This document shows, piece after piece, positions 34,201-46,549 of a stretch of 64,000 nt of DNA. A model generated the notes under the pieces. That model ran no database searches. It had not been told where the DNA came from and saw only the letters and a program-made list of their open reading frames with translations. How positions within the stretch are numbered: the first letter of the stretch is position 1; each line of letters starts with the position of its first letter. Location: assembly GCA_011009095.1 (NCBI GenBank), contig VTPC01005357.1:1-64000 (forward strand), read 5' to 3'. The DNA comes from Ignelater luminosus. Taxonomy: Eukaryota > Arthropoda > Insecta > Coleoptera > Elateridae. Position numbers and translations under genes: made by a program.

Positions 34201-35391
34201 GGTGCAATTAGTTGACGCTTAATTCAAATTTCTAATTATTTAAAGAATCATAAACAGACATTTACGGCCGTTTCTTATGCGCTTGAGAATATGAAGAAAC
34301 TAATAAAGCTGTTGTTAAAAAAACATTGAACATTTTATGGTAATGCAATTATGTTATTGGTGTCGTGAGAATGGATACTCAATTTTTAAAACGTCTTATT
34401 TACATGCTCGTTTATTGTTTTTATGTAAAACTCTTGTTTGTTATTAATTTATTGAAAACTACTGATTCAAACATACAACTGACGATAATTCTTCTATTAT
34501 GGCCGATTTTATTTCTGCAATTGTATAAGTACTTAAAATAGTAACCATATAATTCAATTTGGATACTTTTCATTGTTGTTATTATTAAATTTGATTAAAT
34601 TAATATCAAGATAACATATTAATTGCAAATATAAAGTGGTACTTATTCAGCAATTGGGTGCGTAGGTATTTGCTATGATTACACATAAATTTTTGATTTA
34701 CAACTCTGGCGCAATAAAGATTTTACAAAAAACTACATTATTTACGAAAATAGGAAATACTGCCATTTATGTAATATGCGAATCAGTAATTTTGCATTTT
34801 CTTTACAGAACAGAATTAGCTGGCAAATTAAAATAAAATGAAAGGAAGTTTTATTTACCTGTTTGTTTACGATGTTTTAAGATTAAAATGGTACATTATG
34901 AATGTTATTGTTGAAAAATCTTTATGAATGAGTTACACAACTTGGGATTATCGTGGGGATCCTAAAAGAACGACAATAAAGCAAGGTGCCGCTATTGCAG
35001 CTATAGTATATTGTATGCCACAGGAATGTATTGTAAATTTTTATAGCGCAAGAAAAAAGAAGAGAACAAATAACTATTACAATTTGGTTTATAAATGTTG
35101 GGATCATCGATTTATTTATTACGTATTAGATCAATTTATAATCTTAGATATTTTCAGTCATATTTAGCATTTCTACCAGCACAAAATAGGCAGCTTCCGA
35201 ACATGAGTAAAGAATAGTGCTTACGCTACATAAATCTGAACTCTGAAATACTATTAAAGTTACACTAACTCTTTAGACTTTCAGACCATAATTTGAAAGT
35301 TTCATAAGCAAAGCTTCTTATACAATCACAAAAAATAATTCCCGAAAGAGAAATGAATAATTCAGTCAACCAAGGTGTCGGAAGGTGGCTA
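31251..35391. other. Intergenic DNA, no recognised gene
   Basis: The part 31.29-32.40 kb has higher GC and open frames on both strands (minus 31283-31501 and 32115-32321; plus 31290-31547, 31486-31686 and 31683-31898). None contains a domain that I recognise. The minus-strand frame at 31283-31501 includes TGFIIGYVEVFAEKRHFERV and looks the most protein-like. It could be an unrecognised TE or an eroded gene piece. A palindrome CTCTTCGGCCGAAGAG lies near 32171. The rest, to 35.39 kb, is AT-rich without features. Confidence 0.5.
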
Positions 35392-35393
35392 TA

Positions 35394-36685
35394 CGAGGGT
35401 GGTCTGAAAAGTTTCCGACCTAACAAAGATACAAGACATTTTTTCTGAAAACCTTTTTTATTTTTCAACATAGTCTCCTTGTAACTCTACACACTTCTCC
35501 CAGCGATGCTCCCATCTCTGTAACCCGTCCAAATAGTACTCGGCATTTTTCTCTGCAAAATAATTGTTCACGAAGGTGATTGCCTCTTCATTTGACGAAA
35601 ATCTTTGTTCTCCGAGCGCAATTTTTAGATGAGGGAACAAAAAGAAGTCGCTTGGGGCTAGATCTGGTCAGTAAGGCGGATGGACAAGCAGTTCAAACCG
35701 CAATTCGTGGATTTTCGCCATGGCAACCGCTGAGGTGTGAGACGGTGCGTTGTCTTGGTGAAACAGGATTTTCTTTTTCTGCAAATGTGGCCGTTTTTTT
35801 GCAAGTTCTGCCTTCAGCTTGTCAAGTAATGATGCATCGTATGCTCCTGTAATGGTTTTTCCTTTTTGAAGATAATCGATTAAAATAACTCCATGACTAT
35901 CCCAAAAAACAGTCGCCATCACTTTCCCAGCCGAAAAAACAGTTTTTGCTTTTTTTGGAGCCGGTTCCCCCTTTGCAGTCCACTGTTTGGACTGTATTTT
36001 TGTTTCGGGCGTATAATGGTGTATCCAAGTTTCATCTACAGTAATTAATCGGCGCCAAAACTCGGATTTATTTCGCCTAAACTGCGCCAAAAGAGCGTTG
36101 GAAATATTCATTCGAACACGTTTTTGGTCTAACGTGAGCAAACGCGGCACCCAACGCGCGGACAGCTTTCTCATGCCTAAATGTTGATTTAATATGTGAC
36201 AAACACGTTCTTTTGACATGTTCATAACCTCTGCTATCTCTCTCACTTTAATTCGGCGGTCGTCTAGCACCATTTGGTGAACTTTGGCGATGTTTTCGTC
36301 GGTAGTTGCAGTTTTTGGACGTCCCGAACGTTCATCGTCTCCCAAGCTCTTACGGCCACGTTTAAATTCAGCAGCCCAAAATTTCACTGTGGTAAATGAT
36401 GGTGCAGAGTCCCCATACACAGAATCCAACTCATCTTTTATTTGCGAAGGCGTATTGCCTTTCAAAAACAAATATTTAATGACAGCTCGATACTCGATTT
36501 TGTCCATTTTCACAAAAAAACTCACATCAACTCACTCAAACGACTGTTACATAAAAACTGCGCGTCCAAAATGGCTGAAACTTTGGTGAGTAACTGTCAA
36601 CAGATGAACAACGAAATTCAGTAGCTTTTATTTACGAGTGCTGCCATCTTCACGTTGAGGTCGGAAACTTTTCAGACCACCCTCG
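35394..36685 (-). mobile_element. Nearly intact irritans-type mariner transposon
   Basis: A complete 1,292-bp element. The 28-bp terminal inverted repeats are identical at both ends, beginning CGAGGGTGGTCTGAAAAGTT, and are flanked by TA target duplications at 35392-35393 and 36686-36687. Inside is a minus-strand transposase gene of the normal length broken by a single stop codon. Identical TIRs and only one visible lesion point to a young insertion. It abuts the decayed LINE that starts just to its right. Confidence 0.96.
35458..36525 (-). pseudogene. mariner transposase with one nonsense codon
   Basis: The gene reads from MSFFVKMDKIEYRAVIKYLF; the second Met (36507), aligned with the usual mariner start, is the likelier initiator, giving about 349 residues. 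It shows the helix-turn-helix region (RSGRPKTATTDENI, MSKERVCHILNQHLGMRKLS, WVPRLLT), the catalytic VDETW and HQDNAPSHTS, and the third Asp in PDLAPSDFF, arranged as DD34D. The TGA at 35670-35668 stands where relatives have Ser in PPYSPDLAP, a one-base change. The frame continues intact after it to the C-terminal ELQGDYVEK and stop at 35458. The similarity is to the irritans subfamily. As it stands, the product would lack the third catalytic Asp. Confidence 0.95.
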
Positions 36686-36739
36686 TATTGCACGACCTGA
36701 AGTCGACTAAAGACTTCACTTGACTCCAGTGACACATCC

Positions 36740-39130
36740 ACCACATCACACTATCGAGCTGGGAAAATGCAGATTGACAATGAAAAAGGAACAGCAGAAT
36801 TAAAAAATCATGGAACAATAAGTGCCGGGAAATAATCACAGGGATAACGACAGAATAGCTAGACATATGTAATATTTCAGAAGCTAGAAAAAAGCAAAAA
36901 AACACAGATGATAGATAACTATATTTTTACCTACAGCGAAAAAAGGAAAAACGAAAGAGCCGCATCTGGCGTAGGAATCCTATTACGCAAAAAGTTCCTA
37001 CAGTGCATTGATGATACTGACTATATCAATGACAACCTGCTTAAGATAAAATTAAAAATCGAAAACAGTCATATACATGTAATCGGCACGTATGTTCCAG
37101 ATACGTCCAAACCAAGAGAAAAAATGAAGATATTTCTATGAAGAACTGCAAAACATAATAGATAAAATACCAACAAATCATCATGTCATAATTTCAGGAG
37201 ACTGAATAGCAAATGACACACTACCAGGAGTTAAACAGCGCTTCCACGAGCCCGTAAGAAATGATAACGGAGATCTCCTCGTCAACTTTTGCGCCCAGAA
37301 CAACCTTACAATTAATAACATTCTTTAACCCCAATTTCAAATATAAATATACATTCTTTGGATCACAAGGCCAACAGTCTATGATAGACTATGTTACAAC
37401 TAACAAACAATCAAACCCCCCGAAATTTTAGAAGTGCATACGTTAAACTCGGCCAACATAAGCAGCGAGCATGCACTCCTCTTGTGTAAAATAAGACTGA
37501 AACACTATCTATCAGACAAAGCAAGAAAAGAATATCGAGAAAAATTCAATACCTATAGAATCATTAGAAAACGAAAGCACAAGAGACTTGTACAAAAACG
37601 ACTCAAGGAGAAACTCGAAGAAAATCTTACAAAGAACAACAACAAGACAAAATAGACAAAGCTAAAACAGAATATATTAAACGCCGCGAAAGAAGTAATA
37701 GAAAAAAAGAAAAGTACAAATATCACCCAAATAGAATAAAACGCCATGGTTCACGAAAAAAGTTAAGGAGATTGGAGATGAAAAGAGAAAGGCATTCCCA
37801 AAATATAAAACCACAAAAACGTCTCAAGATAAACAACCATACTTATAGGAGATAGCCAATAGAAAAATAAGAAAAATCAAAGAATCCTATTGAGAAAAAT
37901 TCACAAAAGATATGGAAAGAGGCATGTATGGGTCTCAGAAGATAATCTGGAGGATGCTCAGAAATAGTAACACAGTCAGCGAAACCGTTAAAATTAACGC
38001 CATTAATATAACCCTCTGGGAAGCATATTTCCAAGAGTTATACCAAACGAAGAACATATAGCGACCCCTCTGACATTAACAGAAGATGACGTAAATAGCA
38101 CAATAAATAAAAGAAGAAGATATATACAAAGAACTGATAACACTAAAAAATAGAAAAGCTCCTGGATACGACGGAATAGCCAACGAACTATTGAAATACG
38201 GCGGTAAATCTCCAGAAAAACAGTTAACAATATTATTTAACAACATAATCACGATCGGCAGAGTACCAAAAGAATGGAAAACAAGTGTGACGATACCGAT
38301 TTTTAAGAAAGGACGGAAGAGTGACCCAGACAACTAACGCGGTAGTACACTCTTGATCAAGACACAAAAGCTAATAACAAAAATAATATTGGGAAATCTT
38401 CAATCATGCCTCGAGATAAATGAAGAACAGCAGGGATTCCGCCCGAATCGATCCACCACAGATGCTATATTTATAGTCCGCCAGATAGTCGCGAAAGCGA
38501 TTGAATATAACGTTCCTGCCTTTATGTGTTTCGTCGACCTGTAAAAGGCATTCGATCGGGTAAGACTATCCGATATCTGGAAATCGATGTATCTAGCAAT
38601 CGTAACACATATAAAAAAGTAAGAAAACAAGAGATGAAAGGAGCTTATTTATCCGGATACCTAAGAGAAACAAATACCTAAGCCTTGAAAGTAAAGTAAA
38701 AATCCACAAGACGATAGTTAGACCGTCTTAACATATGCAGCTGACGTCAGAGCTGATAAATCAAAACGAAACAGTTACTCTGAACAACTGAAATGAACAC
38801 ACTGAGAACAATTATAGGAAAAAGAAGAAAAGATACAGTAAGGAACTGTGAAATCAGGCAGCAATTCACAATAGCAAATGTGATAAAATTCAACAAAAGA
38901 AGAAAAAAAGAATGAAATAACCATATAACCCGTGCCGAAGACAACAGACTGATAAAAATAATAAGAGACTCCAGACCAATTGGAGGTAGGAATCCTGGCA
39001 GACCACTGAGAAGTTAGGCCGATAGTTGGGAAACAACCTCTGATGAAAAAAAAGTTTAAATAAAACTGCAAATAAGAAAAGCTGGTTATTCCAGTAATAG
39101 AAAACTTAATGGTCACATATCATCAAACTA
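36740..39130 (+). mobile_element. Decayed APE-type LINE
   Basis: The order on the plus strand is that of a LINE ORF2. Endonuclease pieces: DNYIFTYSEKRKNERAASGV and GILLRKKFLQC (36.91-37.0 kb), VIGTYVPDTSKPREK (37.08 kb), LNSANISSEHALLLCK (37.44 kb). Reverse transcriptase pieces: NRKAPGYDGIANELLKYGG (38.15 kb), GRVPKEWKTSVTIPIFKKG (38.26 kb), INEEQQGFRPNRSTTDAIF (38.42 kb) and FMCFVDL, a stop, then KAFDRVR (38.52 kb). The catalytic palm is missing by deletion at about 38.63 kb. The C-terminal MNTLRTIIGKRRKD and GGRNPGRPLRS follow at 38.79-39.02 kb. Numerous stops and frameshifts. The layout resembles the LINE at 39.96 kb. Confidence 0.85.
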
Positions 39131-39162
39131 GATATCAGGACGAGCTTTCTAAAATAATAAAA

Positions 39163-39880
39163 TCGTAGGGCTATTTAAGAGAAACGCTTAAGCCCGACGA
39201 CGTGGTCAGACGAAGACCTTGCGCCTGATAATGTTTCTTATAGTTATTGTATTTAGTCAGATCATTTTTCTTTTTAAATGAAGGCTGTTATAATTATTGT
39301 AACGATAGAATGCACTACTTTCTTTCTACTCTGACAATTTATGTCAGTATTAATTTGGTGAGTTAAGAAAAGGCATATGTGTTTCAAGTCATTCAAATAT
39401 GTAAGTTTTTAAACATTCTGTATTACTTTTTAGTTACTCATTAATATGCCAATGTTAAAAATACAATCTTGACTCTTACTAAATTCTATCGGAGGGAGCA
39501 GCTCGATCTGTGTTTGGCTTTAGTTCTCTTACGAAGATTAAGCAAGCACGGCGAATTCGGACCTTAGCTCATAGCAGGTGAGCCATTGGATGGAGGATCC
39601 TGACCTCTGTATTTAGCTCCCTGAAAAAGATTAGTAGATTAGTAAAGTTCTTTGGAGGGCAAAGCCCGACTCGTTTTTGTATTTACCTTTCTTTGTAATG
39701 TTAAAAGAAGGCGAACCATGATCTTTGGGTTATTGGAGGGCGGAGCTTGACCCATTTTTAAACTAAAGCTGGCACCGGGCTGTCTTCTACTCCAAAACGA
39801 TTTAAAAAAGAGAGGCGCTTTAGCAGGACGTGGTTAGGCCAAAGGTTTTGCGTCCGGCCGAAGCCGGCATTGGCACAACC
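39163..39880 (+). repeat. LINE 3'-tail repeats
   Basis: Two diverged copies of a tail-like sequence occur at about 39170-39228 (AAGCCCGACGACGTGGTCAG, ACCTTGCGCC) and about 39808-39860 (AGCAGGACGTGGTTAGGCC, TTTTGCGTCCGG). Between them three diverged units open with GGAGGG: CGGAGGGAGCAGCTCGA at 39491, TGGAGGGCAAAGCCCGA near 39653, and TGGAGGGCGGAGCTTGA near 39734. The placement directly between two LINE coding regions suggests the repetitive 3' untranslated region of the first LINE. Confidence 0.6.
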
Positions 39881-39954
39881 TATATAAGTAAATAAGCTTC
39901 GTAAATAAAAATTAGTAGGTAAATGAAAAAAATTTTAGTAACAAACACCTTGGT

Positions 39955-41835
39955 AGAATGATGAAATTAAAGAAGAAATTAAAGAGAAGAAAATCTTATG
40001 GAAGAAATACCTCAACAACAACAAAAACAAAGATGATTATGACTGTTATAGAATGTAGAGAGGAAAGTTAAAAATATGGCAAGAGCAGCAAAAGCAAAAG
40101 CATGGAAGGAATTCGATGTAAAAATGGAAAATGATGCAGCAGGCAACGTGAAGATGTTTATACCGCACACTAAAAAACTAAAGGAAAGAAAAAAGGAACC
40201 CGATCGGAAACATTAAAGAGAAAAAAGGGGAAATAATTACTGAAGAAGGCAAAATAATAGGAAGATGGAAGGGATATTTTGCAGACTTAGACACTGGAGG
40301 AGTGCAGAAGGAGGAAACAAAATATAGAAGAAGAGGAAAAAAAAATTGAAAGAACCGAAGTAGTGAAAGCTTTAGAAAAAAATTAAAGTTGAAAAGGCGC
40401 AGGAATAGATAACATAGGACCGGCAATAATAAAATACATGGGAGAGGGTGGTATTAACTCTTTTACATAATATATTGAAAGCCGCATGGAGAACGAATAG
40501 AATTCCAACAGAATGGAAGACTGCAGTGATAACACCAATAGATAAAAAAGGAAACTACAATAATTGCAATAATTTTAGAGGAATATCACTTCTATGTATG
40601 GCCCTTAAAGTATTACGAATTGTTGAAGAAAGATTGAAAGAAGAAATAGGGACAACGATTGGGGATTTACAAGCAGCATTCAGAACAGACAGATTCACAC
40701 ATGACTGGATATTTGTAACAAGGCAGACATCAGAAAAATTACAGCTTGAAATAAAAAGATTTATATAAGTACGATAGACTTAGGGAAGGCATTTGACAAA
40801 TATTAAGAAGTAAAATCTGGGAGGTCTTGAGAAAAAGTGGCATAAATGAAAAATTTATAAAAATAACAAGATCGCTATACGAAACAACAGAAGATGTAGT
40901 TAGAATACGAAGGAAATCAACAGAAAAGTTCATAAAAATGGAGTAAGACAAGGTAGCATCCTAAGCCCACTTTTATTTATAATAGTTATGGATCAAATAG
41001 CAATGGAAATAAATAAAGCGAAAAGAAGAACTAACTTAGGTTTATTGCGAATAATAAAGAAGAATTAAAGAAACGAATCGAAAGATGGTCAGAAGAGCTT
41101 GAAGAATAGAATTTAAAAATAAATACAGGAAACTCAGAAATAATGACAATAGCAAATGAAGCAGAGAAAATGGAAATAGATCTGCAAGGAAAGAGAATAA
41201 AATCGGTAGAAAAAATAAGATACCTAGGGTCCATAACAAAAACACACGGAGGATTTAGAGAAGAAATAATGAACAGAATGAATAGAACTGCAGCAATATA
41301 TAGAATATTATATACTTAGTTCTTCAACAAAGAACAAAACAGAGATATCCCAAAAAAACAAAAGTTAGGATACTTGAGGGGGTACTGGTGCCTATGCTCA
41401 TCTATAGTAGTGAATCATGGGTACTGAGCAAGCAAATGAAAAGCAAAATTACGACGCGTGAAATGAAGATTCTAAGAAAAATTGCGGAAGTGACAAGAGT
41501 AGACCAAGTTAGAAATGAAAAATAAGAAATGACCTAACAGTTAAAAGTGTAATACAAAAAATTGAAACACAACAATTAATGTGATTCGGGTACGTGGTGA
41601 CAATGGCCGACGAGAGGACGGTGAAGATGGTATGAGAAATCCAGACAGGCAAATGGAGAGGAAGGGGCAGGCCGAGAACGACGTGGCACAACGAAATAGC
41701 AGATACTGAGAAGAATAGGAATGGACTGGACTTAAGCAAAAAGAGAAGCTAAAGATAGGAAGAAATGAAGAAGAACAATTACCTCTACACCCATGGTAGA
41801 AGAGGTCAAGGATAAATAAGTAAGTAAGTAACTTG
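39955..41835 (+). mobile_element. Decayed LINE ending in a TAAG-repeat tail
   Basis: Plus-strand pieces read WNDEIKEEIKEKKILWKKYL (39.96 kb) and GKIIGRWKGYFADL (40.25 kb). The longest open stretch (40448-40768) is NRIPTEWKTAVITPIDKKGN, NNFRGISLLCMALKV and LQAAFRTDRFTHDWIFVTRQ, all reverse transcriptase blocks. Further on come IRYLGSITKTHGGFREEI (41.22 kb) and RRVKMK-like and GRGRPRTTWHNEI-like C-terminal pieces (41.45-41.70 kb). The 3' end runs into TAAGTAAGTAAGTAA at about 41818, a simple-repeat tail typical of some LINEs. Many stops; inactive. Similar in layout to the preceding LINE, so they may be one family. Confidence 0.85.
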
Positions 41836-41839
41836 TGTA

Positions 41840-44500
41840 TGTCATTATATGCCGTTTTTTCGTATTATTTTATAAAGAATAGTTATTTAAAAGTTCTTAA
41901 TGCTACTACAGGCCATAGTAACCGAATTTAGATCAGCCACAAGTTGCTTAATTAATTAAATCACACTTTAAAACGGAAATTGTTTGACAGCTTTATTGAA
42001 AATCTCTTCTGCTGTAATCCTCTTACGTAGTATTGCGTTTCGTTAGTGATACTAATATAGTTTGTATTTCTAAAAGCATACAATCGCAATCCTCACTAAA
42101 ACAAGGATTATGTCCTTTTCTTTTACCTTGAACCATCTTTTCTTTAAAAGGATATTGTCAGAAACAGTCAGAACTAAACTTTACAGCTATCAAATTGTTA
42201 AATAGTCCCTTTAAAAAATGTTAACCTGCATGTAGTTCGTTTTGAGTATTGGACGTCTAGGGAATTATCACACTTTTAAAAGCTCTCAGAGCTTTAAATT
42301 TTCTGTTCTCTATTCAATCCTCACTAATGCTGTTTGCTTACTGCCTGGAACGTGTTTATAGTTTTATAGCTATCTCCATCTATAGCATATTTTCTATTTA
42401 CTTACATCACCAGAGATAAAGTGATCGTTTGATTTTTATATTCATATTCAACTATACTAACCCTGCTAGTGATGAGATTAAAAAGCTCCACGAGTTTGCC
42501 TTTTGATAAAATATGTAATTTTAAATTTATTGCAGTCTACGTCAGTTTTATAATTTGTTTATTACAAAGTTTATTTGGTGGTAGAGTGATGATTAATCCT
42601 GCAACAGTTCATTTTAAAATTTCTGGCTACAATTAATAAATCAATAATCGTAAAGACTTGATTGGAAGATTATAATTTATATAAAAATTATATTGCTCAC
42701 CTCTCTTGTTTCAAACAGAAGCTCACATAAAAAAGAATTTAAAATGTATTTTGATAAATGACAAAACTTTATCTGGAAAGCTTGTAGCTTATAACGCTAA
42801 CTTGCAAATTAAATCTGACAGAAAAAAATGCAAAAAGACCTTTTTTTTCTTATAAGAAAAACAAGAGAGGTGCGAATCTGTGAAGATTACGAGGTGGTAA
42901 CCATAAAGTAATTAACCTATTATAAATCTACGGTGGGTCGAGCCCTTTCTTTCGAATGCTTTAGTGTGTAGCACAACCACTTCTCAAAATCAATTAAGAA
43001 TACACGAACAAAAAAACAGTACAAGAGGGTATTAGGGAGAAGTTTAGCAGTAAAGACTATCTTGTTTAAGCAACTTTTTAAATATTAAAGGATGTTTTGT
43101 TGCGTTTATCAGTATTCAAAGCCTTATCAAATTTTGACACATCAGTACTATAACGGTATGTTTACATTAGTAACCCGCCTACAGTTTGATGTACACCAGA
43201 AAATCACAATATCAGTATTAATTACTTTCAGCTATACTATAAATAATTACAATTAGCAAAATAATACGACTGAATACTCTGAAGTTACAAATTCGTTTTA
43301 TCGCATTAATTACGTATTAATAATGATTGAAACTATACTAAAATGTAATTAGTCAATTGAAAGAATATTCATGCATAAACCAAAGTTTATGTTAAAAAAG
43401 ACAAAAGCTTTGAAAGGGTCAATTTATTTTGTGGAATTCAAAAATTCTATTTTTGTACTTTAAATTTTTATTTGTGATTGTGCAACTTGCGTTAAGTTTA
43501 TACTACTTTCGATTATATTCTGAAAGTGCTAAGGCATTAAGACCAATTAGGTAGCATGCAATAGTTTTGCAGGTTACGGTTCGGAATGCTAGGCTTCCTT
43601 TTGATAGAAAAAACAAACTAGAATGCCAGATAGGATCTTACTTGCACGGTTCTTTAGTAAAAGTTCGTTCTAGAACATTCTAACACTCTGTGGTTGACTT
43701 AGAAAACCTTACCTGTTGAATCTGAGTCTTTTTTCAATGCAGTATGCATCTAAAACAATGACACTGTATAAAGTCTGAATCAGACAAAGTAATTCATGAC
43801 TAACCCAGATTATACCAGAACCTTCATACCTAAAGAAAATTACTTGTACTTGAACATCTTTCAAGCGAGTAACTTAAGCACAGTCAAATTCAGGAAGAGC
43901 TATGAACAGAGAACACCAGAAGAATAGAAACAAAAGTGGGTTCAAAAGAGAGTGCCAATCCCAATCGCTTTGTTACATCCTTCAGTGGAACGATTGAAGG
44001 ATGGCGTTGCCTCCTATAAGTGAGTAAGTATATCTAATTTGTATGTTAAACGTTCGCAGATACATGCACACTTGCAAATGGATAAATAAAATAAGTAAGT
44101 AGGATTAAATACACAAATGCTAAACTCTAAAAGAATAAAAATATAAACATCGCCACACATAAAGTACTATAGGTAACAAACATGCGAAAAGAGTATAATA
44201 ACTAACACAATTAACTATATAGTTGTCTTTTTCTAATAAATAATAAAGGTCATATTAATTTAATAAAGCCTTACAACTAGCTATCCGTATGCTAATATTA
44301 TCGAAAGGGTTAACACAACACTTAGACCTTCAACTTTCGTACAGTAAATTTAAAAACATCCAATTTTACATAAACATAATTTAAATAACATCAAAAGGTA
44401 ATGCCAGTAATAACGAAAGCTAGCGAATTAAAACTTTATTTATATTAATATTCTAAGAGATGGCATTGCTCGTAAATAACGAAATTGATGCATTGGCACA
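41840..44500. other. AT-rich intergenic DNA, no gene seen
   Basis: No supported gene or clear repeat. A TGAGTAAGTA motif near 44020, after a short block rich in GAA and CCA, may be the tail of another LINE relic, but nothing upstream of it could be assigned. Confidence 0.5.
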
Positions 44501-44509
44501 ATTCAGAAT

Positions 44510-45650
44510 TGGACTTTAAATGACGCTCCTTTCGAAGTGGTCGTCGTCGTTAACGTCACGCCACCGAAGGTCGCCAGCTATTTAGAGAACTTAATCTCTC
44601 CTTAGCCTGGATGTGGTGATTGATGGGTGTGTTCCTGCGATACTTGTTGGTGGTGTGGTTAATGCTGGAGATTTATTTATCTTTCGCAAAAAGAGTAGAT
44701 AGGTTAAAAGTACCAAGTCAAATTTAGGTAGGTGCTAAATAGGAATCAAGTACAAATAACGAATGAAATATTAGGATATAAGTAAATAAAGTAATAGGAA
44801 GTCCTTAAGATAGCTAACACACTTTTTTGTCTCATTCTACTTTTCATGATTTTGAAAAATTAATTGTAAAAAATCATACTTGCCGTAGGATGTCTGTTGA
44901 GCTTCCTAGCCCGAGTAAGAGGGCTGTCATGGGGCTTCTAGGGATGCGGAATCTTTGGTACGGGAACCAATTATTCCTCCCGTCTTCCATGTAGATATGT
45001 CTCGTTCGTCGGCGGTGAGGCGTTAGGCACGGTATCCTGGCAAAGCGTAAACCCAGGCCGCTCAGGTCAGCTAGCAGAAAACAGACAGAATATGTCTAGA
45101 AAGACGATTCATAATTAATTAAAACGAATGGGTGCGAAGACATGATAACAGAGGTGGTGTTATTTTGGAGAATAGATTAGGAAGGGCGAAGGAAGCAGTA
45201 CGGTAGAGAAAATTACTACGTATACGAGATCAGAGGGGAAAGGAGTTAGCGGGATCATTATTGACCTGCAGTTGCTGGAGGCCGTGACATGAATCAAACA
45301 AATATAATCACGCAAGTTTAATTGATTTAGACGAAAGATGATAATATTACGAGGATAGTAAACAATGTAATATCACTAGGTGGAACTTTCTCTGCGACGT
45401 TCTGCGAAATCCAAAGATAAAGATCTCATTCAATCCAAATTTAAATAATGGTGGAGGTCTCGATGGCTTGCACCAAGCAGTCCCCGCGCCGATCCCAGGG
45501 CAAGTGTTGATGGTGCAGACAGTCATCAAAGTGAGCTGGCGATACGCCAGATAGACAGGAGTCCAGAGCGAGCAATGTCTGAAAGTGCCCAAGGACATCC
45601 CTCAAATCGCCACAGCGGCGGCGACGATCGAGTTTATAACGGTGGGGTAA
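44510..45650. other. GC-richer intergenic segment of unknown nature
   Basis: Blocks at 44.52-44.66, 44.88-45.08 and 45.40-45.63 kb are clearly richer in GC than their surroundings. Short open frames (minus 45347-45598 and 45441-45755) overlap in different frames and show no domain. Their place, downstream of the minus-strand LINE at 46.5-47.3 kb, would fit the untranslated part of a long element, but there is no direct proof. Confidence 0.35.
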
Positions 45651-46549
45651 AGGAAGAAGGATTGCAGAAAAACCGGTTTTTCCCAGAACGGTGTTGGTGT
45701 TGGTGTTGTGTGGTGAGGTAATTGTGATTGTGTGTGTGTTTATGGAGTGATACAATATATCGTGTAGTAGTGTTGCTTGTTCCGTGGAATATTACTGTTC
45801 CGGCATTTGCCTTCACCGCTAAGGAAAACCACGGTAAAACCTTGGCGAAAACGAGCTGGTTCTGCTGGCCCTGCAATAAAGTGAGAGGCGCTAAAAAAAG
45901 TATTCTGATATATGGATGTAGTATTACGAAGCAGAGGTTGGTGACTCTTGTGGTGTTTTGGAAGGCGGATTATCTGAGGGCAATAGGGATGTTCTCGAGG
46001 ACGTCCTCCAAGTATGGGGCTAGGTAGGTGGCGTTGCCGAGATAAATGACGGAGGGGAAATTGAATTTATACTTTGTGTGGCAGGAGAGGATATCAAGTT
46101 GAACTTCACGATTATGTTCGATGGCTCAATGAACATACTGACCTTGGAGGGGCTCAAGCCGCGCGTCTATAGGAGAAATGCAGGGCCGCTCGCATATCTC
46201 GCCCGAGGGGTGGAAACAATCCAGTCCGAGCATCCCCCGACAGGACAGTTTCTCTTTCTGGTGAAGACGTTTTATTTGGTGGGGTTTAAGGGAGCAGAAA
46301 CATGGGTGCCGGTGGTCTTGAAGTACGTGGGTGCCAGCCTCGGAAGTTTTTGCGAAGCACGGAGAGAATGGAGGTGCGTCATAGAACAGAATAGAGACAA
46401 TTATTCAGTTCTGCACCCCAATGGAGGGTATATGTAAATGTGCAATCTAAATATAGAATCGGAGGGGAGAGCTGGAAACGAGAACCCAATGAATGGGTGG
46501 CGAAATAAAATGGCCTGTGACTTGTTTGGATTGGGTTTGATTCTCCAGG

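Noticed and set aside
35580-36624. Plus-strand open frames within the mariner
   Set aside because: Shadows of the minus-strand transposase.
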